NCBI GenBank assembly: GCA_941918925.1
Contig: OW799236.1
Location: 64,442,685 to 64,506,684 of the forward strand
Length of the DNA stretch: 64,000 nucleotides
Reading direction: 5' to 3'
From: Phyto melanocephala
Taxonomy: Eukaryota; Arthropoda; Insecta; Diptera; Rhinophoridae
The notes under the pieces are model-generated. The model searched no databases. It was not told where the DNA came from and saw nothing but the letters and a program-made list of their open reading frames with translations. Made by a program: the position numbers and the translations under genes. How positions within the stretch are numbered: position 1 is the stretch's first letter; every line of letters starts with the position of its first letter. Shown piece after piece: positions 12,501 through 24,500 of this stretch.

Positions 12501-15500
12501 TACATACTTCGGAGGCCCATTTAGAATTGGGTTCTTATGCTACAGCACAAGAAAAGCCGTCGTTGTTGCAACAGCCTTCAGAAAATTCAGAAATGTCATC
12601 ATGCTATGATGGCTGTGCTTTGGGAGCAGCATATTTAGCTTGTGAAAATTTGGCCGATCTATCAGATGAAACAAAAATTAAAAATAATTACTCGGAATTG
12701 ACAATATCACCTACTGAGCGTCATAGTATGCCCAACATATTTGTGGGCAATCGTTTTAATCGTAGCTCTAAAACAGCGGTGTACGTACCCTCTTGGAAAG
12801 ATCGTCAAGATGTGCAAAATCAATCGGCTGATTTGATAGAAACTTTTGACAAAGCCACGGATGATGAAATACACTCCAGCTGCTTAGACTTACCTGCCTC
12901 TTGTCGCGATGCTCCAGATAAGTTAACGGCGGAACTATTGTATAATTTTGACGAGAGTGATGTTATAGCGCCACCTTCTATGTACAAATCTCTACAGGAA
13001 AGCCAAATGCAGACAAAGTTAGATATGCCCAGTTGCTCTTCACAAACGGAACTTAGTATAGAAACAAAAAGATCGAGTAGAGACTCACTGAAACGAGAAT
13101 CTGTTAAACGTTGTATTAGTTATCATTATGTACCCTTAGCCGCAGAAACCGCTGAATCTAATCGAAACAATTCTAATCTTAATTTAAGAACTGAAAGAAA
13201 TAATCCTTCTCCCATGCCTCCGCCAACACAAAATCACTCCACTCTACATCGTATTGGTAATGGGGACGAGGTGGATGATCATAAAACAAAAACAAAATGT
13301 GAATGTTGTGAAAGTTCTCAATGCCCCAGTCCACGTTCGAGTGATTCTGGCATGGCGGGTAGTTGTACTATAACTTCGCCCGATCCACCACAAACCGAAG
13401 AAGCTTATCAGACCTATTATGATGTAGATGGGTCACTGAAATTGATCTCCAAATCGGCCCAACGAGCTGAAACGAATGATCTCACACGATTTGATGTTTG
13501 CGGCACATTTCGTGAAAAATTCCTTGAGGTTTTGCAACAACAGACCGACGAAAATCGTTTGAAGTCTGTTCAAACACAACCTTTGCCAATTGATCCTCTT
13601 ACTTCTACTACAGCAGAATTCCAAATAAATCGCAAAAGTATTTTTATAAATTCAGTAGCACCCATAAACACAAAAAAAGAAGCAACGTCTTTAACTCGTA
13701 ATGTAGTCTCGACCTATGAGAATTCGGATGATGGTAATGCAGAAACAAGAATGTTTCGTTCTGGTATGTATGCCCATTGGTGGAAGAAAGAAACCCTACC
13801 AAACGATGTTATCAAGGGCATAGCAAAAGTTTATAATAAAAATTTGTTCTCGCCACAATCGAGTGAGGAGTCGCACTGTTCCGTCTGCTCTAGTTGTTTT
13901 TGTTCTATGAAAGCCAGTGTTTTTAGTGAAGGTGCCGCTTACTGCTCCATTTGTCAGGATTGTTCATCTTCTTTTTACAATACTTCAGGCAATGAAATGA
14001 CTACAAATACGACTACCACCATTACAGCCTCGGAATGTCCAATTTGTTGTAACACACGTAATTCTACACATAGAACTAGTAATTGTAATGCTCCGGATAC
14101 TACTCTATCTGGTCCCTTTTCTTCAGTTGATTGTCCTATTTGCAGTGGTGCTTTTATGGCTCGTCCCGAATCATTGGGGTCGATTAATGAAGATGTTCAG
14201 AATCATGTACCGCAGCGACAGCAACAGGCGTTTGCAGAAGGCAAGCATTTTAAGCCCAATATCATTTCATATGTTTGGTAGTGCTTCTGAAAAGCCCCTA
14301 TTGAATGTATAAAATTGATATGCGCGTTTGTGCACGTTTTTGTTTTGTGAATTCGTTTTATAATTTATATCTTTCTACTCTTCTCTCATTCTTTAATTTA
14401 ATCGACTTCATGTTTTTTTTTCATTATAAAAATAATTTAAATTATTTAGAATTTTTTTTTTTGCGATTAGTTTTGCTTCAATCCGTTTCAGTATCAAACG
14501 TTTTACAAATTTGGTGTTCTAAACAATATTCTAAGGGCTGTAAAAAGTTAAGGATTTACTTAGATAAGAAACATGATTATTCAGTTATAAAAATAATTTG
14601 TTTTATTGGTTTTTAATTAATGATATTAATATTTTAATGAGGTATTGGCGCTTTTGATAAATATTTCGAAATTTAGAGCCTAAAAACTTTAATTGCAAGT
14701 CACCGCAAAACTATTTAATCTCCCTAAGTCTTACTTTTAACACCAATTGAGGAATTTTCTTAGAATTGCAAGCGATTTGGAAGTGTGACAAAAGTTTTAG
14801 CTGGTTTCGGAATTCAGTAAGGTTTTAATAGTTGTTTTGTTAAAGGTGACAAGAATAACTTTTTATTTAAGCATTTTTTGTGTATGTCAAACAAATTTAA
14901 ATGGGCGCTAAGGGATGTTCTTGCGTTTTTTTGTACAAAGCCTCTTAACACTCGCAGTTGTTGTTGTCTTAAGGCGTTTGCCCTGTTTATTTGAATTTTG
15001 TTTAGAATCACGTAAAACGTTTGCAAAGAATATATATTAAATTTTGGTTCTCCATTAAAAATTATAAACAATTAAAAAATGTAATTTAAGTTTTTGTCGT
15101 TTTTTTTCTTCAAAGTTTGCTTGGTTTCCTTGCCATTAAAAAATACATTCATAACAGCAATAATAAATCATACATTTGCCTGTCTTTTAATAGTTTTAAA
15201 TCATTAAAAAGTCATTTTTAATAAACAAATTCCTATATTCAAGTGTAAATCACGTTTTTAAGATTTAGTCAGCCAATATTTCATTAGATTATCAGTTACT
15301 TTTTCGACAAAAAAACACACACACTTTAATTAATTTATTTGTAATAGTTTAAAGGATTCATAATTGTTAAAAACAAACATCATCGTTTTATCAAACTTAA
15401 TTGAAACAACGAATTTCAAAACAACATGCTCTCACAAACCAAAAACAAAAAATTCATAAATTGCTTAACATGCTTGCGCTTTTAATTTAATCGGCCTGTT

Positions 15501-18500
15501 ACTGCACCAGGATAAGCACCCATGAGCTCGTTACTCAGTTATAAAATTGTCAAAGACTAATTTATTTTAAACAAAATAAAATGGAATGCTAAAATTACAA
15601 AAGAACTAATAAAAAAAGTATCATCATGTGTATTGTAAATATTTCGTTTTCTCTCTCTTTTAAATACTCTCGTATACCTCACTGTATTTGAATGTTGAAT
15701 ACTAATTGAATTAGTGTTATATATTTTTAAGACTATTAGTATAGTTTTAACTTTACTTAAATATAAATTTTTTTGTTTTAAAACTCATTTTTTGGCAGAT
15801 GTCCCCACCAGCCAATCTAAGTTTGCTAAGTCAACGCATGAACAGTCAGCAACAGCAGCAATTGGCCACAACGAATTCAGTGGTGGGGAGAGAAAACCCA
15901 GTAACAGTAGTGGCAGCAGCACAGGTTCAGGTCGGACAACAACAACAGCAGCAGCAGCAACATCAGCAACAGTTGCCAGCGGCACTTCCGTCACAACACA
16001 AACGGAGCCTTTCGTTCAATCATCACCTCAGTTACAATCAATACACACACACTCAGCATCAACAGCCTCATCAAATGCATCATCAACAACAACCACCAAG
16101 TCTACCAAATCATCCAGTGGGAGTTCAAAACCACAAATCAAATTTAGTCCAGACATCGAACAGTATTTCGAAGATAATGGCCCCAGCACTTCCAGCACAA
16201 AACATGGTCACAAACGCAAGGACCGGAAGCACAAAAGGTATAATACTTTTTAGTTTTATTCTGCAAAACAAAACTATTTTGGACAGAAAAATGCTTCTTC
16301 TTTAAGGAAAAGTAATTTTTGTAAAAATATTCAGAAAATTTCTAAGCCGTACTAGATATTTGTGTAATTTAATTAATCACATTTATAACGGGAAAGAAAT
16401 GGGTAATTTCGTACTTTTTTTTTTATTTTTTTTATTTTTTATTTTGCAAATAAGTGTAAATATCGATCAAAATATTGATATTGCAACATTTTAAATTTTG
16501 AATTTGTATATTGATATGGGGTACATAAACGGTATTTTGTTTTTCATTTTTATGATCCTTGTTAATTCCTTTGAGTTCTTTTTTTTATTATTAAAAAAAA
16601 AACAACTCTCAATAGAAATAATAATACTTGAACAAAATTTGTATCTCTTTTTTATGTTCTTATCTTTCCCACAATTTCGCGTGAGAATTACCGTGTTTGC
16701 ACAATTCATAGCTAAATTAAAACAAAATATTTATTTACACGTGAGTTAGCAGTCAGACGTTGGAGAAATTTAATATCTGTTTGGCCTTTACTGTCAGTGA
16801 GAAAATAATTTGCTTATTTAATTCACCAGCCAGACAGTTATGAAATCCAATATCAGTTTTCTGCTAACGGTGGGGAAAATAATTAGTGCAGCAGAAGAAT
16901 GAACGGTTTCCGGCCGGCTAAAAATTTCAATTTTTTTACTTTTTTTATTAATTGTATTGCAATTTTTTTTATTATTTGTATTTGTAATTTTTTCTTTAAA
17001 TACAATAAGTTTTCAATAAAATTTATGATTGAATTTTTGTCATTCATCTAGCCAACATCGTATTTTAATTTCTCAACAAGTTAGTTTACGTTGTTCTTGT
17101 GTACCACTTGAACAACTGAATTGAACATTATAGCTTGAAGCAAAGACAATAGACTATAGTATATTGTCTTTGCTGATGATATAATGAACCAAAAAATACT
17201 TTTTTCTTTTTTGCATTGCCTAAGATATTACTGCCTGTTCAACGATGTCGAAAGAAAACACAAGCGAACTTTCATTCGTACAAATACGTGGAAAACAAAA
17301 ACAAATTTTTAGTTTTTGTTGTTGTTTTCAATATATTTGTACGAATGAAAGTTCGCTTGTGTTTTCTTTCGACATCGTTGAACAGGCAGTTAATCTAGAA
17401 TTTTCACCTTAGGGACTATTGATTCATGTTAAAATTAACAATGATATAGAGGAACCATTTACTAATGGCACTTTTTGTATTTTTTTTTTAAATAAAAGTT
17501 TAAAAGTACATTCAAAATCTGATGTTGAAATCGTAGTTGGTTTCAAAAATATGTACATTCCACTCGGCTAGTGTCGGCAAAACATACTTTTTCAGATTAT
17601 TCTTTGTAATAATAAAAATGTTTAAAAATTAACTCGGGCATTAATAAAATTTAAATATCAGTTAAAACATTAAAGTTTAACAAATAAATAAAAATAAAAA
17701 TTACATATTGTATTGTAATTGTTTTCGTTTTTTCTATAAAAAAATATTTGTAAAAAAATAAATAATGGGCGATTTATGTACATATTAAATAAATAAATAA
17801 ATTTTAAAGAAAATGTCACAATCCTTATAAGCGCGTCAAAAAAAAAGTGAGAATAAAAAAACCGTATATTTTTCTACTTTGTAAAATTCTATTTATATAA
17901 AGTGAGTTTGACAATGATGGAGATGGACAAAAAAATAAAGCGTATCTTTAAACATAAATAATTTTTTAGAAAAAATATTTTTTTGTAAAACATAGGTATC
18001 GGTATATCTAGGTTAAAAATTTTTTTTTTTACAACTCTTAATTTAAATCACTGTTATTCGAAAAACTTTTTGAAAAAAAACTCCTTTTATGCTCAGGACT
18101 GCTAAATAAAGTATGTTTTTCCCTTTCAGCTAATTGGAGCATAACAAATATGCGTCCAGCACCACCCTTACGTCCCAATCTTTTAAATTCAAATACTACC
18201 AGTGGCGGTGGCAGTAGTGGGAGCCGTAGTGATGGCGGTGGTGTGGCTAGTTTGAATTCTTTATCCAGTTATTGCAGTGGTCGTAAAAATCAACCAACTT
18301 TTGAAGAAGATGCCTTAGTGTTGCGTGTTTTTGAAGCCTACTGTGCAGCCTATCAAAATGCCGCACGTAATACCATACATTCGGGTAAGTTCTATATAAA
18401 ATGTTTAATGGTTTTAAATTTATATTCCCTCATACATAATAAAACAACATAAAATCACTATATAACAACGCATAATAGTGGTTATTATTTTTATGGAACT

Positions 18501-21500
18501 AAACACCAGCTTGAAACCACCATGCTTTTTAACCTTTTTTTATCTATTGATTTTTTTACTGGTTATATGTTTTATATAAATGTATGTACAAAAAGAGCTT
18601 TTTTCTAACAGAACAACGGAGAACAGAACATTCCAAAGCTCTGCTGGGTCAAAGTATTAATTAATTTTTTTAATAGTAAAACAATCAAACATTAAAAACA
18701 TTTTGCTTTCCAGATTAAAAAAACATAAATTAAAAAAAAAAAAAAAAAAAACAAACAAACAAAACACCTCATAAGTTGCTGCATTTACAAAAAAAAAAAA
18801 AAAATCTATATATAAAACCACACTATTTCATAACTAAATATCAATTAGTTAGTTTTAATAATATTTGCCAATTTTTAATATAATTTGATATATAGATACA
18901 TATTTTTAATATTTTTAAGTGGATTCAATTGAAATGATATGTGAAGTGAATAATGTAAATCGAAAAATTAAAAGGAATAACGTTTTGTTCATGTCCATTT
19001 CTTATATTTAACATACGTAGTTGTTTTATATATTCTAAAAGGTCACATTATTTTCTTCACATTAGTATTTCACAAAAAAAATAAAATCGGTTTTCAAATT
19101 GTTACCGAATTTCTTTATTTATTTTTTTTTTATTTTATTTTTTATTTAACATTTTGTTTTGGAAAACCATATTTTTTCAACAATTTAGTTATAATTTGCT
19201 TATTTATGTTCACAGGTTTTCATTTAAATTGTAATGGCTTGTAAGGGAGACTGATTACATTTTTATTGTGCTAGTTACTAACATTCTAATTCAGGTTTAG
19301 GTTTACTTTAAATGTAAGCGATTTAATATTACTAGTTGTAAAAAAGGAAAAAAAACTAAAAAATGTAAATATTTTTAAAATATTTATTTTTAAAAACTTA
19401 ACCCATTTACAAATGAGTGCAAACACACCTCTCACTTAGTTGTTGATTGTTTTAAACTAATAACATTTAAACAAATATTAATTTGTAACCCGTTAATTTA
19501 GTTTTTATTATATTCTTTTTTATTTAATCTAATTATATTTATATAAAAATAGCATTTTTTTTTTTGCAGACTTGCACAATTCAATTTTTGTTTGTTGGGT
19601 TTTGTAGTAGGGGTCTTATAGGTCAAAAATTAGATGCTGTTGACTACACAGCTAGCAATGGCTAAAATGTTTTCTTGGATTCGTATTGTTACAGCTGCCT
19701 TTCTTTGGTGCTATACTTTAAAGACCTTAAAACGCAGTTAAGACTTTGTAGTTTGCAACATTAGCTATACAACAAAGCTTTAAATAATATGCCTTAATAG
19801 TGATTTCACACTTAATGTTTTAAAACTAAATTCTGATTTAAAACTAAAACCAATCATTAAAACCTGGTTATACCATACAAAATAATTTCGTTAAAACCAT
19901 CTGAAGACCTTTTTTGTTTTGGGTTTAAGTAGATTTTATAAATACAACCTTGTTTTCGGTGTACTTTATACTCAGTGCTACGAAGTGAAAAAGATTAAAA
20001 ATAGCTAATAATGTTAGATGGCGCTAAATATAAAAATAGTTTAACAAGTGAAATAAAGCAAAAAAAAAAAAAGTAATTGATGCAGCAACGACAAAATTAA
20101 AAAAAGAAATTTCCATAATTTTCAACCACTTTTTAGCTATTCGTTTACAGAAAATAAAATAATTTTTATTTTGAAGCGCATCATACAAACAAAACCAGCT
20201 GATTACAGGGTGAGACACTATGAGAAATTTATTTTATTTTCAAAAAATTTAGTGGACATACTGTAAGTTACAATCTGATTTAAATACATTTTTAGTGTGA
20301 ACGAAAAATTAGCTTTAACTTTAAGTGTAAAAACACTATTAAAACAGTTGTTGACTTATCATTTCCTAGTTCCATTAGTTTAGTTTTAGTTTTATGTGTC
20401 TCATTAATTACACTGGTTTACAGCCAAAAAAATACCAAGAACGCCATATGCCTAGATAAGTTAATTGGGACCTCCTGAACACAAAAAACGCTGTAATTTT
20501 TTTTTCTAAGTACCGCTTTTTAGATAACGGTACTTTTGTGTTTTTCGGTGCATGGTCCTACTCAAACCCTTGTGGAGCCCAACCGAAAAGTCCGATCGAG
20601 ATAAATGGCGTATTGTTGGAAAGGTAATTGAATGCCTTTTCCGTCGATATGCTGCAAATTTCTATCTGATAAGATATGGCGGAGTTATGGCACCTCAAAG
20701 TTCAAAATTTGCCTATTTTTTACGTTTTTTTTCAAAATTTTTCATTTTTACTTCGTTTTACTTCGCTAAACGAAAAAAAACGAAGTAAAAATGAAAAATT
20801 TTGAAAAAAACGTAAAAAATAGGCATATTTTGAACTTTGAGGTGCCATAACTCCGCCATATCTTATCAAATAGAAATTTGCAGCATATCGACGGAAAAGG
20901 CATTCAATTACCTTTCCAACGATATGGCATTTATATCGATCAGACTTTTCGGTTGGGCTCCACAAGGGTTTGAGTGGGACCATACACCGAAAAACACAAA
21001 AGTACCGTTATCTAAAAAGCGGTACTTAGAAAAAAAAAATTACAGCGTTTTTTGTGTTCAGGAGGTCCCAATTATCTTATCTAGGCATGTAGCTTTCTTG
21101 GTATTTTTCCAAATTAAAAATTTGTAAAGCAGTGTTATTAATATAATGTTTTGAGTGCTCAAGAAGTCACTTGTTTGAGTTTATTTGTGCGTGCTCGCGT
21201 TGTCGCGGAAAAGAATGATCCGTTTTTGGCAGTTGGTTTTTCTTATTTTTCCAAAGGCTTCTGGCAAACAAATGATTGTGTATAGTTCAGAAGTCACCGT
21301 TCTACGTTTCATCAATGGAACAATTGAAACAGATTCAGTTTTTCCAAAACTAACGACCATTTGCTCTGAAGTGCTTCAAGTCCGAATGACTTTTTTGTAG
21401 GGTTTAACTTATTTTGGAAGAACCATATCAACTTTAGGGCCCATACGATCAGATCCATGATTCGTCACCTGTTACGATGTCATATACATGTTTTGAAGCA

Positions 21501-24500
21501 ACGCGATCGTATTTTTGGAAAATTTCTTAACTCAAATTGAAACGCGAACAAATCTTTTTTACAGCTAAATGTTTATGCAAGATTAAATGTATCCTGTCAC
21601 ACTAATATTTAACATTGGCTCTATCTCATGGTAAGTTACATGACGATCTTGCAGTAATATTTCATGTACAGCACCAATGTTTTTGGAACATCGACCGATC
21701 TTGTATAATTTTCACAAGCTCGGCGTTGAGCAAACTGCGGTCATGATTGAATTCAATAAACCATCGATAAACACTGGTCATTGATAATGCTTCGTCGCTA
21801 AAATTCTAATTGCGTTAATCGATGCACTGTTGTTGATTTAATCAAAAAAATTGTAAAAAATAATCACACAAAAATGTTCACGATTTAATTCTTTTTTTTT
21901 TTTGCCGACATGAATGCGTTCATACGTTAAAACGTTCTGAATACGTGTATTATCAAGAAAGTCAAACTTTACTATAGGATCGTTAGTTTTCAGATTGCAG
22001 CACTGGGGTTGCCCGACTCCAAAAGGTAAAAGTCAACCCTCGTATAATTTAGTCAGAAAGAACTTATTAAGTTGCATCGGTATCATCTTAATTGCAATGC
22101 AAATCGAATCCTTCCTGCGTTTTTAACTGACAGCTAAATTAAAATCCGGGGTTTCTTAAAGGCTATGTCCCATTCGATACATCACCTTCGTAACAAGGTA
22201 TTACAGTTGGGCAACTTTTAACGACAGATTTAAGCTGACTTTTTACTTTGATTTGGCTACTCTAATATTTCTTTTACAATGTATTTATTGTGTTAAACTT
22301 TTTAATCGTCACTTTTATTAATTTAATTTCAGTTAAAAATGCGACCGATGTCTTATGGTTTTAACAAAACAGTTATCATTTTAAGAAAACCATTAAAGAT
22401 CTATTAAAAGCATGTGTATGTTGATGATCCCTAATTCATTTAGAAAACTTCTATTAACTTTGTGGGTATTCGATTCTATTTTATTTAAGATTTTTATCTA
22501 CTATGACCAATCCATGTACCTGGTCTCTCATCAACAGTATTGCGCATTGTTTCGATATTGTCGTTTAAAGGAAATAATCGAGAAATGATGTTTAAAGTTA
22601 AGTTTGTTGTATTAACTGGGAAAACTTGTTTAACTGACCTTGATTTTGTTTATTTGCGCCAGCGATGGAAAATAATTTGTTTTTATTTAGGTTAAAAAAA
22701 TTATTTTAGAGTTTTCTTCTGACATTTAGAGGACTTAATTAACGTTTTGTTTATTTTTATACTCTATTATTACGTGTATTTATTTGTGTATTTTGAATTA
22801 AATAAGTACAATAACATCGACTTTTCCACCTCTGGTATATGAATTCGCCTTGACATACAGCTGGTTGAAAATTTGTTCTTTAATCTTCGGTAGAGCCAAG
22901 CGTTGTGTTTTATTCCTCTTAGCGCAAAAGCTGAAGCTACAAACCTAAACAAGATCGTCAACGTTGTGTACAAAACAGTAATGCCAACTTAGTTTTGTAG
23001 CCAACTGCAGTACTTAAAGTTCTATCAAAATAGGATTTTCCAAAAAGCGCTCCAGTCGCGTTATAAGAATTTTTGAGAGCTGAAAAACGCTTACCGCTCT
23101 TGTCTAGGTTTCGCTCGTTTGTTTTATTAACGCAAAGGTTAAGTAATCGATAATAATTATTTTCGTTAAACCTAAAGCTATCAAAATAACAAGTTAGTGT
23201 CATATCGTTTACAAGTTAATTTTAAGTTGTCCACATGCTTTTTAAATTATTATTATTTTTGTTATTTTATTTGTTTTGATGTTTATTGTTGTTTTCTGTT
23301 ACGAAATTCCTGGCCCTGCCTACACCACCACAATCACCTATTTGAATTTGTGTTGTCTTGTTACATGTTTTTGTTACTTTTGTTTCATGTATTCATTGGT
23401 TTTTTTCTATCATTGTTTTTCTCTTTATCTTTCTCTTTTTCGTCCCTCCAACAAATTAAAAAAAAAATTAAACAATTCAAACAAAACCAATATATTCTTC
23501 TTCCAAAACCAAAAAACAAAAAATGTAGTCTTGCAACCATGGACACCTTGTTTGCCAATACGTGGCGGTAAATTAAAAACCAGTAAACACTTTTCCACAT
23601 CAAATCCACATCTTCCATTTCTGTGCAATACTGGAGTACAATTTCCGGGCACAACAAATGTAAATAATAGGCAAAGCTCAACAAGTAGCCTTAACTCATC
23701 ATACATCTGGCGTGAAGCAAGTCCTAACAATTTCAATTTATACTCATCATCCATATCATCTCTAAATAATACAGGTCATCGTTATTCCCTTACTGGTTCA
23801 ACTGGTGCTGGAGCTGGTGGTGGAGGAGGGGGAGTAGTGGTAGCTGGAAATACCTCATCAGTAGGAGGTAGTGGCTTAGACTATAGAGCTTTGTCAGAGG
23901 AGAGAGCCACCAGAAAATCACTAAATCGTTTAAAAAGTGGTTTTGGTTCAGGCTACGATAACATTTTTATGACGCCTCTATTGCCACGCAAAAACAAGGG
24001 CACCCCCAAAATCGTTAAAAATTCCTATCAAAGACCATCTACTCCAGTGAAAAATGTCTCTGAAGATAGACAATCATCTACTAGCAGTGTAAACAAGCAG
24101 CTGCCAAATCATCCTGGTCTATACGATAGACGTTTGAATCGTTCGTTTGAAACAAGCACTTCACATCGTTATGCTGGCTATGGTGGTAGTTATATGATGG
24201 GCTTTGGCCTTAAGTCTACAACCCTAAGGCGGAGTACACCCCAACTGCCAGCCGATAATGCAGACAGTGATGATCCTGACTGCCGTCAGCTGGCACAAAA
24301 AGGTTGCACCGAAGCATTACTCAGAAATGGTTACGGCTCGACGACTGGTCCAAGAACGTCCACTTGTACGGGGGGAAATGACGATGGTGATTCTCAAGGA
24401 CATGCAGGCAATTGGTGTTGTGGTAATTTTGTGATGAAACAATGGCGTAAAATCAATAATTACTGATTAACGCCAAATGAAACGCTAAAAGTCATGAAAC

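Larger units (their letters stand above)
16238..18129 (+). other. RtGEF intron 7 with hairpin sequences
   Basis: 1.9 kb of AT-rich sequence. It holds a miRNA-like hairpin (17126-17186), a perfect inverted repeat (17230-17390) and a short dispersed repeat (17520-17580) also present inverted near 2546-2600. Nothing else is recognisable. Confidence 0.7.
18385..23528 (+). other. RtGEF intron 8
   Basis: 5.1 kb. It contains homopolymer A runs near 18730-18805, the 681-bp palindrome (20428-21108) and a mariner remnant (21170-21930). The stretches 18810-20420 and 21935-23520 are AT-rich without a recognisable gene. Confidence 0.7.

Noticed and set aside
14305..15071. Short frames downstream of the long RtGEF exon
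   Set aside because: Phe/Leu/Asn-rich low-complexity translations of 3' UTR sequence with no supporting context.
15714..16253. Ser/Thr-rich reading frame across exon 7
   Set aside because: It is open only because of CAN-type repeats, and splicing to 18130 gives a stop at once. The Gln-rich frame joins the conserved PIX motif.
18613..18660. Possible extra exon after a good acceptor (tttttctaacag)
   Set aside because: It gives 17 residues and a stop with no donor or family similarity. Exon 8 joins exon 9 in phase without it.
20552..20983. Two similar 80-residue frames on opposite strands
   Set aside because: They are the same sequence read from the two arms of the palindrome at 20428-21108 and resemble no protein.
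23197..23520. Hydrophobic frames upstream of exon 9 on both strands
   Set aside because: T-rich intron sequence produces Phe/Leu-rich frames; the acceptor at 23528 marks the likely exon start.
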